Shown here piece by piece: positions 20,486-31,328 of a stretch of DNA of 64,000 nucleotides. Below the pieces are notes generated by a model, which made no database searches, was not told the DNA's origin, and saw only the letters and a list, made by a program, of their open reading frames with translations. The position numbers were made by a program, and so were the translations under genes. Numbering within the stretch: the stretch's first letter is position 1; every line of letters begins with the position of its first letter. Source of the stretch: Nitrosomonas ureae (GTDB taxonomy: Bacteria > Pseudomonadota > Gammaproteobacteria > Burkholderiales > Nitrosomonadaceae); NCBI RefSeq assembly GCF_900108305.1, contig NZ_FNUX01000009.1, positions 1-64,000 on the forward strand. Reading direction: 5' to 3'.

Positions 20486-23400
20486 TCAAGAATATTCAAT
20501 TTCATCGAGCAGCTTGGTTTCAACCAATTCTGCCAAGGCAGTAATGGTAGGTGACCTGAAAAAATCAGCCGGATGCAAATCCACAGAAAAACCAGCTCTT
20601 ACTCTGGACAGCAACTGTATTCCCAGCAGCGAATCGCCACCCAGTTCGAATAAATTATCATCAACGCCGATGGTTTCTATTCCCAGCAAACTCTGCCAGA
20701 TTTCAGCGATACTTATTTCCAGTTCACTTTCGGGTGATTTAAAAGCTGTTTGTAATACAGGTCTTGAGAATCTTCCCGCTTTATGCGCAGGGGGTGTAAA
20801 GGCAAAAGGCTGAACCAGGAGATCCTGCTGGGTTTGACTCAATCGGGCCTGCAAATCCAGTGTCGAAACGATAACTTGAGGAATATTCGGGCCATTCACA
20901 ATACGCTCAAATATCTCTGCGCCTTCTTTTGGCGCAATCCCTATACCATCAGGCATCTCCATATTTGCAGCCATACCGACTTCGCGCCAACTGTCCCAAT
21001 TAATCGAAATGACAGGATATGCATATTCATGGCAGGTAGAATGAGCGACCGCATCCAAATAAGCGTTGGCCGCACAATAATCGACTTTATTAAGGCCGCC
21101 CGCCATCGTTGCCAGTGAAGAACATAACAACATGAAATCCAGCGAATCGTCCTTAAATATCGCTTGCAATGCTTGCGTTCCCTGCACTTTAGGCCCCAGT
21201 ACCCGAGCAATCGTCTCATCTGTTTTTAAAGACATTAAACCATTGCTCACTTCGCCGGCAGTATGAATAACGCCATTGATGACGCCAAAATCATGCCTTG
21301 CTTGCGTTACAGCCGCCTTCAATTCCTCTGAATATGCAACATCCGCAGTTACCACCAGTACTTCGGCGCCCAGCTCCTCAAGTTTCATGATGCTTTCTAT
21401 TTTGTGATACACAGCGCTGTCTTTATTGATTGCAGACAAAGTTTCTGGCCAGCTTTCACGAGGTGGGATCGGAACACGCCCCAATAACACCAATTTAGCC
21501 TGAAATTTCCGCGCTAAATATTCCGCCAGCGTCAAACCGATGCCTCCTAATCCGCCCGTAATAAAATAAACTCCGCCGGGTTTAAATCGGTTGATTATTG
21601 GCGTGGGATATTGAACCGATTCAAAAAACTGAACCCAGCGGTTCGGTCCTCGGTAAGCAATCATCGAATTATCATTATCCGCTTGTGATTCGGCGAGGAT
21701 CTGCTTAACCAGCCGCGATTCCGCAACACTGCCCGGCACCGGCAATTCAACATCAATCAGGCGGCAATTCAAATAAGAATGCTCTTGCGGAATTACCTTG
21801 CATGGCCCTGTTAACAATGCTTTCTCCGGACATAATGTTTCATTACCCGTCACATCCGAAAACTGATTGGTTACGATAGTAATTTCCGTTCGCTCGCCCG
21901 AAAGAACATTCGATTGGTTATTTTCTAGTGCATTGGCAAGATAAAGCAGGCTGTAAAAATATCTTGCCAAGCTTTCTGCCTGAGTCAAAATTTCATCGTT
22001 CGCGCTTAAGCTCCAGCAATAGAAAATGTGCTGAATTGACCTTCTCTCATCACGAATATCCTGAAGCAGCCGATCAAAATCATTTTTATCATCATGGCGC
22101 ATGATGTAGCTATGCTCATTTTCGCGACGGAATTCAGAGCCGGCAGAAACCGTGATAAGCTTAACGCCATAAGTCAATAGTTGCTCCGCCAAAGCAGCGC
22201 CAAGCGTATTCTCATTCTTGAAAATCAAACAATATCCCACCGCTTCAGGGAAAAGATTTCCAGGTTCAAGCTTCTCAGCGCGCCGCCATGAAGGCACATA
22301 AAACCAATCATTGATTGAGCGGGTATGCGCTTTTACGGTAGGCGAGGCTTGCCCCTCCTGTTTTTCTGGTTTAATCCAATAGGATTGCCGTTCAAATGGA
22401 TATGTCGGCAGTGAAACACGGTGGCGGCGCTCATGAGCATAGTAACTTTCCCAATCGATGGATAATCCGTTTAACCAAAGCTTGCCAAGACTGAGATACA
22501 AGTGTTTCTGGGCATCATGATTTTTGTTCGGGTGGGGTAACGAGGAAACCATCAGTTGCTCAGGTTTTGCTAAAGGATGGCGTTGAGCTAATGTAATCAA
22601 TGTTTCACCAGGACCCACTTCGAGAAAAACTTGCTCCTGATTACTCAGCAATTGTTGCAAGCCATTATTAAAACGCACGGTTCCACGCAAATGCCGCCCC
22701 CAGTAGCCGGGATCTATAGCTTCTTGAGCAGTAATCCAATTTCCGCTTAGGTTTGAGAAAAATGGAATCACGGGGCGGCGCAACTTAACTTTGGCCATCA
22801 GATCAACAAAGGCCGGAATTATGGGCTCTACCATACTGGAATGAAAAGCATGCGAAACATGTAATCGCCGGCACACGATCTCTTGCTGGATCAGATTTTT
22901 CTCCATCGCGTCAATAGCAGCAATAGAACCGGATAAAACACAAAGCTCCGGCCCATTGACCGCGGCCAGATCGCAATCTTCAGCGATCATTGTCATGAGT
23001 TCGTCTTCGGGCAGCATGACAGCCAGCATTGCGCCCTTGTCCATTTGCTGTAACAAGCGTCCACGCATCGCCACTAATCGCACCGCATCTTCCAGGGAGA
23101 ATACATCGGCCAGGCAAGCTGCGACGTATTCACCCACACTATGACCTATCATCGATGTGGGTTGAATGCCCCATGACATCCATAATTTAGCCAAAGCGTA
23201 TTCAATTACAAACAACGCAGGTTGTGTAACTTCGGTTTGCTCAAGTCGCACTGAGGCCAAAGCGCGGTCTTCTTCATCGGTATCAGGAAACAGTATCGTG
23301 AATAGATCAAAATCAAGATATGGTTTAAGCAGATCAATGCAACGATCGAGTTCCTGGCGAAAAACAAGCTCATTCCGATAAAGATCGCGGGCCATATCGA

Positions 23401-25054
23401 CATATTGTGCTCCCTGTCCGGGAAAAAGGAATGTGACCGGGCGGTTTTCAAATACCACCTGTTGTGTCATGAGGAGATCTTCATTCCGGTTCTGTATCAG
23501 GCTTAATGCATCTTCACGACTCCGGCATAATGCAATTGCCCGATAAGGAAAATTCTTTCTTCCGACCTGAAGGGTATAGGCAACATCAGCTAACGCTTGC
23601 TCCCGGTGAATAGTCAGATGACTTTGCAAACGGGTCATCGCTGTTTCCAATGCATTTGGGCTTCTAGCCGAAACCATCAGCGTTTGCCAATCGCGCGAGG
23701 CCCCCGATGAATTGCTCGCTGGCGCTTCTTCAACCACCATGTGTACATTGGTTCCGCCGATACCAAACGAACTGACGCCCGCGCGACGCGGGGTTGAACC
23801 ATCCGGCCAGGCCTTATTCTCGGTATTGACGTAAAACGGACTCGAAGAAAAGTCTATTTGTGAATTGGGCTGCTCGAAATTCAAACTAGGGGGTAGAGTC
23901 CGATATTTCAGGGCAAGCGCTGTTTTAATCAAACCCGCGACGCCTGCAGCTGCATCCAGATGACCTACATTCGTCTTGACTGAACCGATACCGCAGAAAC
24001 CGCGCTTGCCGGTACTCTCCCGGAAAGCCTGCGTCAATGCTGCAATCTCGATCGGATCACCGATCGTTGTGCCGGTGCCATGCGCTTCAACATAACTGAT
24101 GGTATCCGCAGAAATGCCTGCATTGGCCTGAGCCGCCAGTATGACATCCGCCTGCCCTTCAATACTGGGAGCGGTATAACCGGCTTTGGCGGAACCATCG
24201 TTATTGATCGCGGAACCTTTAATCACCGCATGAATGGTATCGCCATCAGCCAGGGCATCCGTCAATCGCTTAAGAACCACTACACCCACGCCACTCCCTA
24301 TCACTGTTCCCGCAGCCTTGGCATCAAAAGCGCGGCAATGACCGTCCGGTGAAAGGATGGCGCCCGGTTGATAATGATACCCCCCTTCACCATGCAACAG
24401 ATTTACCCATGCCCCTCCCGCAATGGCCATATCGGCCTCATGATTGAGTAAGCCGCGGCAAGCCACATGAGTTGCTGCAAGAGAAGTGGAGCACGCTGTT
24501 TGAACGGTAATGCCCGGCCCACGCAAGTTGAGCTTATAGGCAACCGTAGTGGTCATGGAATCCTTATTATTGCCATTCATAAGGCCTTGTAATGCAGAGA
24601 TATCCTGCATATCTGACATACTGCCACCGGCCATTAGATTCATTAACAGATAAGTGTTTACGCCGCATCCCGCATATACGCCAATCGGATTGGCGTATCT
24701 TGATGTATCGTATCCTGCGTCTTCTAAGGCTTGCCATGCGACTTCAAGAAAAATCCGATGCTGTGGGTCTGTTTCTGCCGCTTCACGCGGGGTATAGCCA
24801 AAGAAAGAAGCATCAAAGAGATCGGTATCCTTAAGTTGAGCGCCTGCCTTTATGTAAAGAGGATCATTAATAACCTCGGAAGATACGCCGCGCGAAAGCA
24901 ATTCCTCATCGGTAAAGAAAGTGATGGATTCAATCCCCTCGCGCAGATTATGCCAAAAAGACTCGATATCGCCCGCGCCGGGAAAACGGCACGCCATACC
25001 AATGATTGCAATATCAAGCTCTGTGTTTTCCTGCGATTCTTCAGCACTATGCAT
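20486..25054 (-). CDS. Type I polyketide synthase module KS-AT-KR-ACP
   Basis: Adds one reduced C2 unit between the FAAL-NRPS product and the large NRPS. It has about 1,522 aa. The KS (residues 12-440) carries the TACSTSLAA active-site Cys, EAHGTGT and NVGHLDAAAG His motifs. The AT (about 550-870) has GHSVGEY Ser near 638 and a HAFH motif, which normally goes with malonyl-CoA. The KR (about 1165-1350) has the nucleotide loop TGGLGGIG and a catalytic SS...DYCAANA block. The ACP near 1470 has GGDSLLG. There is no DH or ER, so a beta-hydroxyl should remain. The ATG at 25054 shares its A with the TGA of the upstream gene (TGATG), so the two genes are translationally coupled. Confidence 0.95.
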   Translation of the reverse strand: MHSAEESQENTELDIAIIGMACRFPGAGDIESFWHNLREGIESITFFTDEELLSRGVSSEVINDPLYIKAGAQLKDTDLFDASFFGYTPREAAETDPQHRIFLEVAWQALEDAGYDTSRYANPIGVYAGCGVNTYLLMNLMAGGSMSDMQDISALQGLMNGNNKDSMTTTVAYKLNLRGPGITVQTACSTSLAATHVACRGLLNHEADMAIAGGAWVNLLHGEGGYHYQPGAILSPDGHCRAFDAKAAGTVIGSGVGVVVLKRLTDALADGDTIHAVIKGSAINNDGSAKAGYTAPSIEGQADVILAAQANAGISADTISYVEAHGTGTTIGDPIEIAALTQAFRESTGKRGFCGIGSVKTNVGHLDAAAGVAGLIKTALALKYRTLPPSLNFEQPNSQIDFSSSPFYVNTENKAWPDGSTPRRAGVSSFGIGGTNVHMVVEEAPASNSSGASRDWQTLMVSARSPNALETAMTRLQSHLTIHREQALADVAYTLQVGRKNFPYRAIALCRSREDALSLIQNRNEDLLMTQQVVFENRPVTFLFPGQGAQYVDMARDLYRNELVFRQELDRCIDLLKPYLDFDLFTILFPDTDEEDRALASVRLEQTEVTQPALFVIEYALAKLWMSWGIQPTSMIGHSVGEYVAACLADVFSLEDAVRLVAMRGRLLQQMDKGAMLAVMLPEDELMTMIAEDCDLAAVNGPELCVLSGSIAAIDAMEKNLIQQEIVCRRLHVSHAFHSSMVEPIIPAFVDLMAKVKLRRPVIPFFSNLSGNWITAQEAIDPGYWGRHLRGTVRFNNGLQQLLSNQEQVFLEVGPGETLITLAQRHPLAKPEQLMVSSLPHPNKNHDAQKHLYLSLGKLWLNGLSIDWESYYAHERRHRVSLPTYPFERQSYWIKPEKQEGQASPTVKAHTRSINDWFYVPSWRRAEKLEPGNLFPEAVGYCLIFKNENTLGAALAEQLLTYGVKLITVSAGSEFRRENEHSYIMRHDDKNDFDRLLQDIRDERRSIQHIFYCWSLSANDEILTQAESLARYFYSLLYLANALENNQSNVLSGERTEITIVTNQFSDVTGNETLCPEKALLTGPCKVIPQEHSYLNCRLIDVELPVPGSVAESRLVKQILAESQADNDNSMIAYRGPNRWVQFFESVQYPTPIINRFKPGGVYFITGGLGGIGLTLAEYLARKFQAKLVLLGRVPIPPRESWPETLSAINKDSAVYHKIESIMKLEELGAEVLVVTADVAYSEELKAAVTQARHDFGVINGVIHTAGEVSNGLMSLKTDETIARVLGPKVQGTQALQAIFKDDSLDFMLLCSSLATMAGGLNKVDYCAANAYLDAVAHSTCHEYAYPVISINWDSWREVGMAANMEMPDGIGIAPKEGAEIFERIVNGPNIPQVIVSTLDLQARLSQTQQDLLVQPFAFTPPAHKAGRFSRPVLQTAFKSPESELEISIAEIWQSLLGIETIGVDDNLFELGGDSLLGIQLLSRVRAGFSVDLHPADFFRSPTITALAELVETKLLDEIEYS

Positions 25055-28000
25055 CAATGTATCCTCTCTGCTTTTTGTTTTCGTTGAATAAAAGTGCTAC
25101 GTTGCCGTTGCGCTCGCTCCCGGTGACGTTGTAGAGATGCATTCCTGGTATCTCCCTGATTAACAAATTTTGTCAAGCTCGCTACAGTGGTATATTTGAA
25201 AAGATCTACGATAGCTATATGAATATTTAAGCGTTCTTCCAGTTTTTGTTTGATCTTGATCAACAATAATGAATGACCTCCCAGATCAAAAAAATTGTTC
25301 TGCAATCCCACTTGAGGAACTCCCAGAATATCCGACCAGATTTCAGCTATAACCGTTTCCAGTGCGTTAACAGGCGGTTCGTAATCGATTTTGTCATATT
25401 GCTCCGGTAGAGGCAGTGCTTTCCGGTCTATTTTTCCATTGGGATTGAGCGGCAAAGCTTCCAGAAAAACAAACAAACTGGGAATCATATATTCGGGAAG
25501 AGTCGCTGCTAGCGATGTTTTTAGCAACGCTGAACTTAGCTGTACGCCGTTATGCGGCACTAGATAAGCGACTAAACGTAAGCCGCTATGACCCTCTTGC
25601 GCTAATACCGCCACTTCGCGCACACCGCTCTGGGCAAGTATTTGCGCTTCGATTTCACCCAACTCTACACGGAAGCCCCGAATCTTGATTTGCTGGTCGA
25701 CGCGACCCAGATACTCCAGTTTCCCTTCGTCACGCCAGCGCACCCAATCACCCGTTCGATAGAGACGGCCACCTAGTGAACCAAACGGATCCGGTATAAA
25801 GCGCTCGCTGGTTAAAGCCGGCCGGCCCAGATAACCACGGGCCAACCCTTCTCTACCCACATACAGCTCGCCTATCGCACCTGGCGGCACAAGATTGAGT
25901 TGCGCATCCAGCACATATAAGCTGCGTGCACCCACCGGCACTCCGATTGGAACATATTCCCCTTCTGCACAAATTTGATCACCTTTATCTGCATGACTAA
26001 TCCATGCTGCAGGGGTAATCACGGTTTCAGTAGGACCATATGCATTGACTAGCCGGGCATTCCGGAACGCATCCCGAACCGTCATTACGTCGGTGACATA
26101 CCATGCCTCCCCGCCGGCTATGCAAGTACGAATCGTGTGCGCTTTTCCATTCATCAACGGCAGCAGCATTCTCAGATAGGCAGGAGGAAGATGCAGCGTG
26201 GTTATGCGGTGTTTCTCGATCAGATCCACGAAACCATCGCCTGCCAGATCACTGGTTGAGGAAAGTACTAACGCGGCGCCTTGTGTCAAGGGAGTAATCC
26301 ATTGCTCGGCGGCTGCATCAAAATTCATGGAGAAGAACATCAATTCACGATCGCCTGGCCGAATATCGTAAATTTCTTTAATAGCGCTCAAATGTATGGC
26401 CAAAGGACCATGCGCGACCGAAACTCCTTTGGGTCGACCGGTTGAACCTGAAGTGTAAATAACATAAGCCAAGCTTTGGTCATGCAAAGCAACCTCAGGA
26501 TTGATTTCCATCTCAACGCTCAGATCAAGCGCATCAGGCGTCAGTATTTCCATACCTTCTTTATGAGGAATCCTTGATTTAATATGTGCTTGCGTCAGTA
26601 GAAACTGAATACCGCTATCTGCAAGCATATAATCCAATCGCTCTGTTGGATATTCCGGGTCAAGCGGAACATAGCCGCCACCCGCCTTCAAGATGGCCAG
26701 AAGGCCTATAATCAATTCAGTAGAATTACGTTCAATTGCAATGCCGACACCCATTTCCGGCTTGACGCCGAGGCTGATCAATCGATGCGCCAGTTGGTTT
26801 GATCTGCGATTGAGTTCCGCATAACTCAACTCGATGTGACCCGAGATTACAGCCACTCCGTTAGGATTACTCTCTGCCTGATGTTCGATTAGTTGATGAA
26901 CAGGTTGAAAAACTGATACATCAGACTGATTGATTCCCCAAGTTACAAGCTGTTGTTTATCTTCTTCATTTAACAAATCGATATCGCTGATCATCACACC
27001 CGGACAATCTGCCAATGCCTCCAGAATGCGCAGATAATGCTGTCCCAATCGCTCAATCCATGACGAATTAAAAAGCTCGGAGGCATAAATAAAACTGGCA
27101 TTTACGCTACCGTCCGGCAATTCGATTGTCTCAAGCCTCAACTCGAGTTGTGCAGACTGTTCGGGAAGTGAATAATCGGTGAGTGTAAGTCCCGAAAATT
27201 CCTGAAAAATACGATAATCCTTCAACAAGTGATTGAAAGTCACCTGAAATAACGGACTATGACGCAAATCACGCTGAGGATGCAGTGCTTCAACCAATTG
27301 TTCGAAAGGAAGATCCTGATGACTTTGCGCATTAATCGCAGCTTCCCGGGTTTGATTCAGGAGTTCATCAAGCGACATTCGGCCATCCAGTTGGCTCCGT
27401 AACACCTGAGTGTTAACGAAGAATCCGATTAAGCGGATTGTTTCGATCCGATTACGGCCAGCTACCGGGACACCCACACGGATGTCTTGTTGTCCCGCAT
27501 ATCGAAACAATAAAGCCTGGAAAGCTGTCAGTAACGTTATAAAAAGGGTTGCTCCACGACGCAGCGCCAATTGCCGCAGCTTATTCAGCACATCAAGTGG
27601 TATGTCGAAACTATAGCGTCCGGCTTGATAGCTTGTGACCGGTTGTCTGACGCGATTGGCTGGAAGCAGTAGAATGGGATGTTCATCACCTAAGTGATTA
27701 CGCCAGTAAGCAAGTTGCCTATCTTTCTCACTCGCTTCCAGCCATTCCTGCTGCCAAAGTGCGTAATCCACATATTGAATTGGCAAATTATCAAGACAGG
27801 CTGATTTCCCCTGTACACGCGCCTGATAAAATGAGGCGAGCTCATTCAGTAAGATTTGCACGGAAACCCCATCCGAAACGATGTGATGCATGACGATTAC
27901 AAAAATGCTCTCGTTCTCGTTTACCTGGATTAAGGCGATGCGCAATAATGGACCTTGCGTCAAATCGAAGGAAATCGAGATGATTTTCTGCACTTCCTTC

Positions 28001-30345
28001 GCAACCTCTGCTTCGCGCCTTGTTATCGTGATATCGCGCAAATCGATATCGGTAACCACGTTGGGCATTTCCGGATGAACGAATTGTTCCACCGCGCCAT
28101 CATCAGCAACACGAAAAATCGTATGTAATGATTCATGCCGCTCAATCAGATCATCAATGCTTGCATAAAATGCGCGCTTATCCAGCGCACCTGATAACCG
28201 TAATGCATGTTGAACATTATAGGCATTGCTGGATGAATCAAGTTGCCAAAGAAACCATAATCGCTGTTGCCCGAACGATAAAGGCAGCGCATTAACTTTG
28301 TTCCGCATAGGTAGGATGCGATTCTCAAATGCGGACTGCAATGAGCTTGAGGATAAAAAGCCTTTGATTTTCGCTGCACATTCATGTAATCGCGGATTGT
28401 GAAACAAGTTGCGCGGAGTAAATTGAATAGACCAACGTTCTGAAATATATGCGGCAACCTGAATGACGGTCAGTGAATTGCCGCCAATTGCAAAAAAATG
28501 ATCTTCGCGCGTCAATACAGTGCGGTTTAATACCGATTCCCAAACAGCTGCTACCGCAATTTCTGTTTCATCAGCCAATGCTTGGGGTAATTGCCCCTTC
28601 CCGCCAAGAATAACATAACCATATTCATAGATTGCATATGCATCCAGCGTGCGCTCGAGCCATCCATGACGGCAGGCAGTGCGCTGTAATTTTCCGCTTG
28701 AAGTCTTGGGCAAAGCCCCCGGGTTTAACAATACCGCCACAGACAAGGATTCGTTACAACTTGCGCTGACCGCTTCGCTCAGTACTTCAATCAGCGCCTC
28801 GGCCGAAATCAGTTTCTGCATGTTGCGGGATACTTCAACGGCCACGCCGATTCCTTCTCCTTCAACAGTTTGCACTGAAAATGCAGCAACCCGTCCTTTC
28901 CGGACGGCTTCCACTTCTTCCTCGATAATCAGCTCAACATCCTGTGGATAAATATTTTGCCCGCGAATAATGATGAGATCTTTACATCGCCCCATAATGT
29001 ATAACTGGCGAGCATGAATGAAACCAAGATCCCCCGTTCGCAACCAGCGCTCTCCTTCAGTATGCACAAAAGCTTGCGCGGTCTCCTGAGAACGTTTCCA
29101 ATAACCACATGCCAGACTTGGACCATCCGCCCATATTTCGCCGACATTACCATCCGTCAAAGGAATTAGCTTCTCCGGATCGACGATTTTTATCGAATGA
29201 TTGGATGCCGGAAAACCACACGCTACAATAGGCATTCCTTCCGTTGCCAACTCTGCGCGTCCCAGTGCAAGCGCTCCAGAAGAAAACTCGTGCGTCTGCA
29301 TACCTTCTCCGCGCACCCCTCCGGTTACAAATAGCGTAGCTTCAGCTAAACCATAGCAGGGATAAATCGTACCTGCTGAAAAACCAGCCGGGCCGAAACA
29401 TTCAATAAACGCTTGCATGGTCTCTCTACGTACAGGTTCCGCCCCTGAGAATGCAACACGCCAAGTCGATAAATCGATATCCAGCAATTGCGAGCTTCTG
29501 ACACGATCGACACAGAGTTGGAAAGCAAAATTGGGAGCGCCACTGACCGTAGCACGATAACGCGAAATAACCTCTAACCAGCGCACGGGTTTTTCGATAA
29601 AAAAATTGGGAGTCATTAATATTGCCGGAATACCGCGATGTATCGGCTGCAATAATCCACCGATCAATCCCATATCATGGTAAAGCGGTAACCAGCTGAC
29701 AAATATATCATTTTCATTGATCGACATCCCTTCTTCAAATGCTTTGGCATTCATCATCAGATTGTGATGACTCACCATGACACCTTTAGGTGTTGAAGTC
29801 GATCCGGATGTATATTGGAGGAAAGCAATCTCATCCCCCTTCGGGATATAAGCCTGCCAGCGTGATGCGTTAGCCTGATCTATCGTATCAACGGTAAGTA
29901 GGGTTGCTTCGGAAAACTGTGCTGTTGTCACACTGGTGATCAGCGGAAGAATCTTACTGCTGGTAAGAATACAACTGGCCTGTGCATCATCGGCAATCGC
30001 GATCAATCTTGCCAAATGCCTTTCCCGCAGAGACTCCGGGGGGAAAATAGGTACAGCAATGATTCCTGTATACAGGCATGCTAGAAAGCTAATCACATAG
30101 TGCTCATCGTTGTTCAGTAGCAGTAGTGCTCGTTCACCAGGTGAAAAATGATTTTGCATTACCGCGGCCAACGCTCTGACCTGCAAATCAAGTGATGCAT
30201 AATCAAATTTCTTGTCCACGAGTATCTCGTTTTCCGCACTAATAACAATCAACGCAGTATCAACCGATCGTTCACGCGCCAGTGTTTGCAGATGCGTAAC
30301 GAAATTGTCGGGGTAACTGCGGGATGGAATCAATCTTGTATTCAT
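25054..30345 (-). CDS. Loading enzyme FAAL-ACP-C-A-PCP (fatty acyl-AMP ligase/NRPS)
   Basis: Starts the assembly line by activating a fatty acid and joining it to the first amino acid. Domains: FAAL (about residues 10-580; YTSGSTSTPKG near 183, PLYHDMGLIGG, and FAAL-type sequence rather than acyl-CoA ligase), ACP (GGNSLTV, 626), C (MHHIVSDGVS, 822), A (TSGSTGRPKG, 1300) and PCP (GGHSLLL, 1690), then an Arg/Gln-rich tail. I read the A-domain code as DAEHIGAIT; the substrate is unknown, and acidic 239 hints at a basic residue. I prefer ATG 30345 over the in-frame TTG 30357. The first 21 codons and the leader are duplicated upstream within the 523-bp tandem repeat. The FAAL/PKS/NRPS order resembles the cupriachelin, taiwachelin and variochelin lipopeptide siderophore loci. 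Confidence 0.95.
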   Translation of the reverse strand: MNTRLIPSRSYPDNFVTHLQTLARERSVDTALIVISAENEILVDKKFDYASLDLQVRALAAVMQNHFSPGERALLLLNNDEHYVISFLACLYTGIIAVPIFPPESLRERHLARLIAIADDAQASCILTSSKILPLITSVTTAQFSEATLLTVDTIDQANASRWQAYIPKGDEIAFLQYTSGSTSTPKGVMVSHHNLMMNAKAFEEGMSINENDIFVSWLPLYHDMGLIGGLLQPIHRGIPAILMTPNFFIEKPVRWLEVISRYRATVSGAPNFAFQLCVDRVRSSQLLDIDLSTWRVAFSGAEPVRRETMQAFIECFGPAGFSAGTIYPCYGLAEATLFVTGGVRGEGMQTHEFSSGALALGRAELATEGMPIVACGFPASNHSIKIVDPEKLIPLTDGNVGEIWADGPSLACGYWKRSQETAQAFVHTEGERWLRTGDLGFIHARQLYIMGRCKDLIIIRGQNIYPQDVELIIEEEVEAVRKGRVAAFSVQTVEGEGIGVAVEVSRNMQKLISAEALIEVLSEAVSASCNESLSVAVLLNPGALPKTSSGKLQRTACRHGWLERTLDAYAIYEYGYVILGGKGQLPQALADETEIAVAAVWESVLNRTVLTREDHFFAIGGNSLTVIQVAAYISERWSIQFTPRNLFHNPRLHECAAKIKGFLSSSSLQSAFENRILPMRNKVNALPLSFGQQRLWFLWQLDSSSNAYNVQHALRLSGALDKRAFYASIDDLIERHESLHTIFRVADDGAVEQFVHPEMPNVVTDIDLRDITITRREAEVAKEVQKIISISFDLTQGPLLRIALIQVNENESIFVIVMHHIVSDGVSVQILLNELASFYQARVQGKSACLDNLPIQYVDYALWQQEWLEASEKDRQLAYWRNHLGDEHPILLLPANRVRQPVTSYQAGRYSFDIPLDVLNKLRQLALRRGATLFITLLTAFQALLFRYAGQQDIRVGVPVAGRNRIETIRLIGFFVNTQVLRSQLDGRMSLDELLNQTREAAINAQSHQDLPFEQLVEALHPQRDLRHSPLFQVTFNHLLKDYRIFQEFSGLTLTDYSLPEQSAQLELRLETIELPDGSVNASFIYASELFNSSWIERLGQHYLRILEALADCPGVMISDIDLLNEEDKQQLVTWGINQSDVSVFQPVHQLIEHQAESNPNGVAVISGHIELSYAELNRRSNQLAHRLISLGVKPEMGVGIAIERNSTELIIGLLAILKAGGGYVPLDPEYPTERLDYMLADSGIQFLLTQAHIKSRIPHKEGMEILTPDALDLSVEMEINPEVALHDQSLAYVIYTSGSTGRPKGVSVAHGPLAIHLSAIKEIYDIRPGDRELMFFSMNFDAAAEQWITPLTQGAALVLSSTSDLAGDGFVDLIEKHRITTLHLPPAYLRMLLPLMNGKAHTIRTCIAGGEAWYVTDVMTVRDAFRNARLVNAYGPTETVITPAAWISHADKGDQICAEGEYVPIGVPVGARSLYVLDAQLNLVPPGAIGELYVGREGLARGYLGRPALTSERFIPDPFGSLGGRLYRTGDWVRWRDEGKLEYLGRVDQQIKIRGFRVELGEIEAQILAQSGVREVAVLAQEGHSGLRLVAYLVPHNGVQLSSALLKTSLAATLPEYMIPSLFVFLEALPLNPNGKIDRKALPLPEQYDKIDYEPPVNALETVIAEIWSDILGVPQVGLQNNFFDLGGHSLLLIKIKQKLEERLNIHIAIVDLFKYTTVASLTKFVNQGDTRNASLQRHRERAQRQRSTFIQRKQKAERIH

Positions 30346-31328
30346 TTTTATACCCAATCAATTTGCATGTATTTACACCAAAAAACTTTTATAACTCAGC
30401 TCCATACTTTCTTGCCCTTTCTCGTGATCCAACTCTCATTTGAACTCTATGGCGTCTCGAAATAAGGCAGGGGAAATCAATTACCCACCAGGTAGTTACG
30501 TTGATTTGTTAGCGCAAACGCCGCTGCATAATGTGCGGGCGCTTCAATGGTCCAAGCTTTAATTTCCGTCCAGTCGCGTTGGTCATGCATGACACGATAA
30601 CTTCCGTCATTATTGGGCAGCACGGTAATAGCCGGCAGGTACTCAGAAATCCCGAATCCTAATGCTTTCAATATGGATTCTTTGATTACCCAGAGATCAA
30701 TGAAATTTCTATTCGACCAGATTCCTTGAGCACACTCTTCTGAAGAAAGCACATGCACCCAGAGATTACTGACATCCCTGTGACAATATTCGATATCAAC
30801 CCCGATGTTTGCAGATGCGTAACGAAATTGTCGGGGTAACTGCGGGATGGAATCAATCTTGTATTCATTTTTATACCCAATCAATTTGCATGTATTTACA
30901 CCAAAAAACTTTTATAACTCAGCTCCATACTTTCTTGCCCTTTCTCGTGATCCAACTCTCATTTGAACTCTATGGCGTCTCGAAATAAGGCAGGGGAAAT
31001 CAATTACCCACCAGGTAGTTACGTTGATTTGTTAGCGCAAACGCCGCTGCATAATGTGCGGGCGCTTCAATGGTCCAAGCTTTAATTTCCGTCCAGTCGC
31101 GTTGGTCATGCATGACACGATAACTTCCGTCATTATTGGGCAGCACGGTAATAGCCGGCAGGTACTCAGAAATCCCGAATCCTAATGCTTTCAATATGGA
31201 TTCTTTGATTACCCAGAGATCAATGAAATTTCTATTCGACCAGATTCCTTGAGCACACTCTTCTGAAGAAAGCACATGCACCCAGAGATTACTGACATCC
31301 CTGTGACAATATTCGATATCAACCCCGA
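30283..31328. repeat. Perfect 523-bp tandem duplication
   Basis: Unit 1 is 30283-30805 and unit 2 is 30806-31328. I found no mismatch. Each unit holds the first codons of the FAAL gene, its leader, and the last 136 or so codons of the PPTase gene. The join has about 1 bp of microhomology (T). It leaves one complete PPTase gene, one complete FAAL gene, and two hybrid stubs between them. Confidence 0.95.
30477..30806 (-). pseudogene. Truncated duplicate of the PPTase gene (3' part)
   Basis: Carries the last 110 codons of the phosphopantetheinyl transferase, from GVDIEYC to the stop, identical to the full gene at 31000-31674. The first half of the enzyme is missing. Upstream, the reading frame runs into out-of-frame sequence of the duplicated FAAL 5' end, giving an ORF up to 30884 with an unrelated 28-residue head. 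It keeps WVIKES, but the missing N-terminal half makes activity unlikely. It is a by-product of the 523-bp tandem duplication and lies in the leader of the FAAL gene. Confidence 0.88.
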
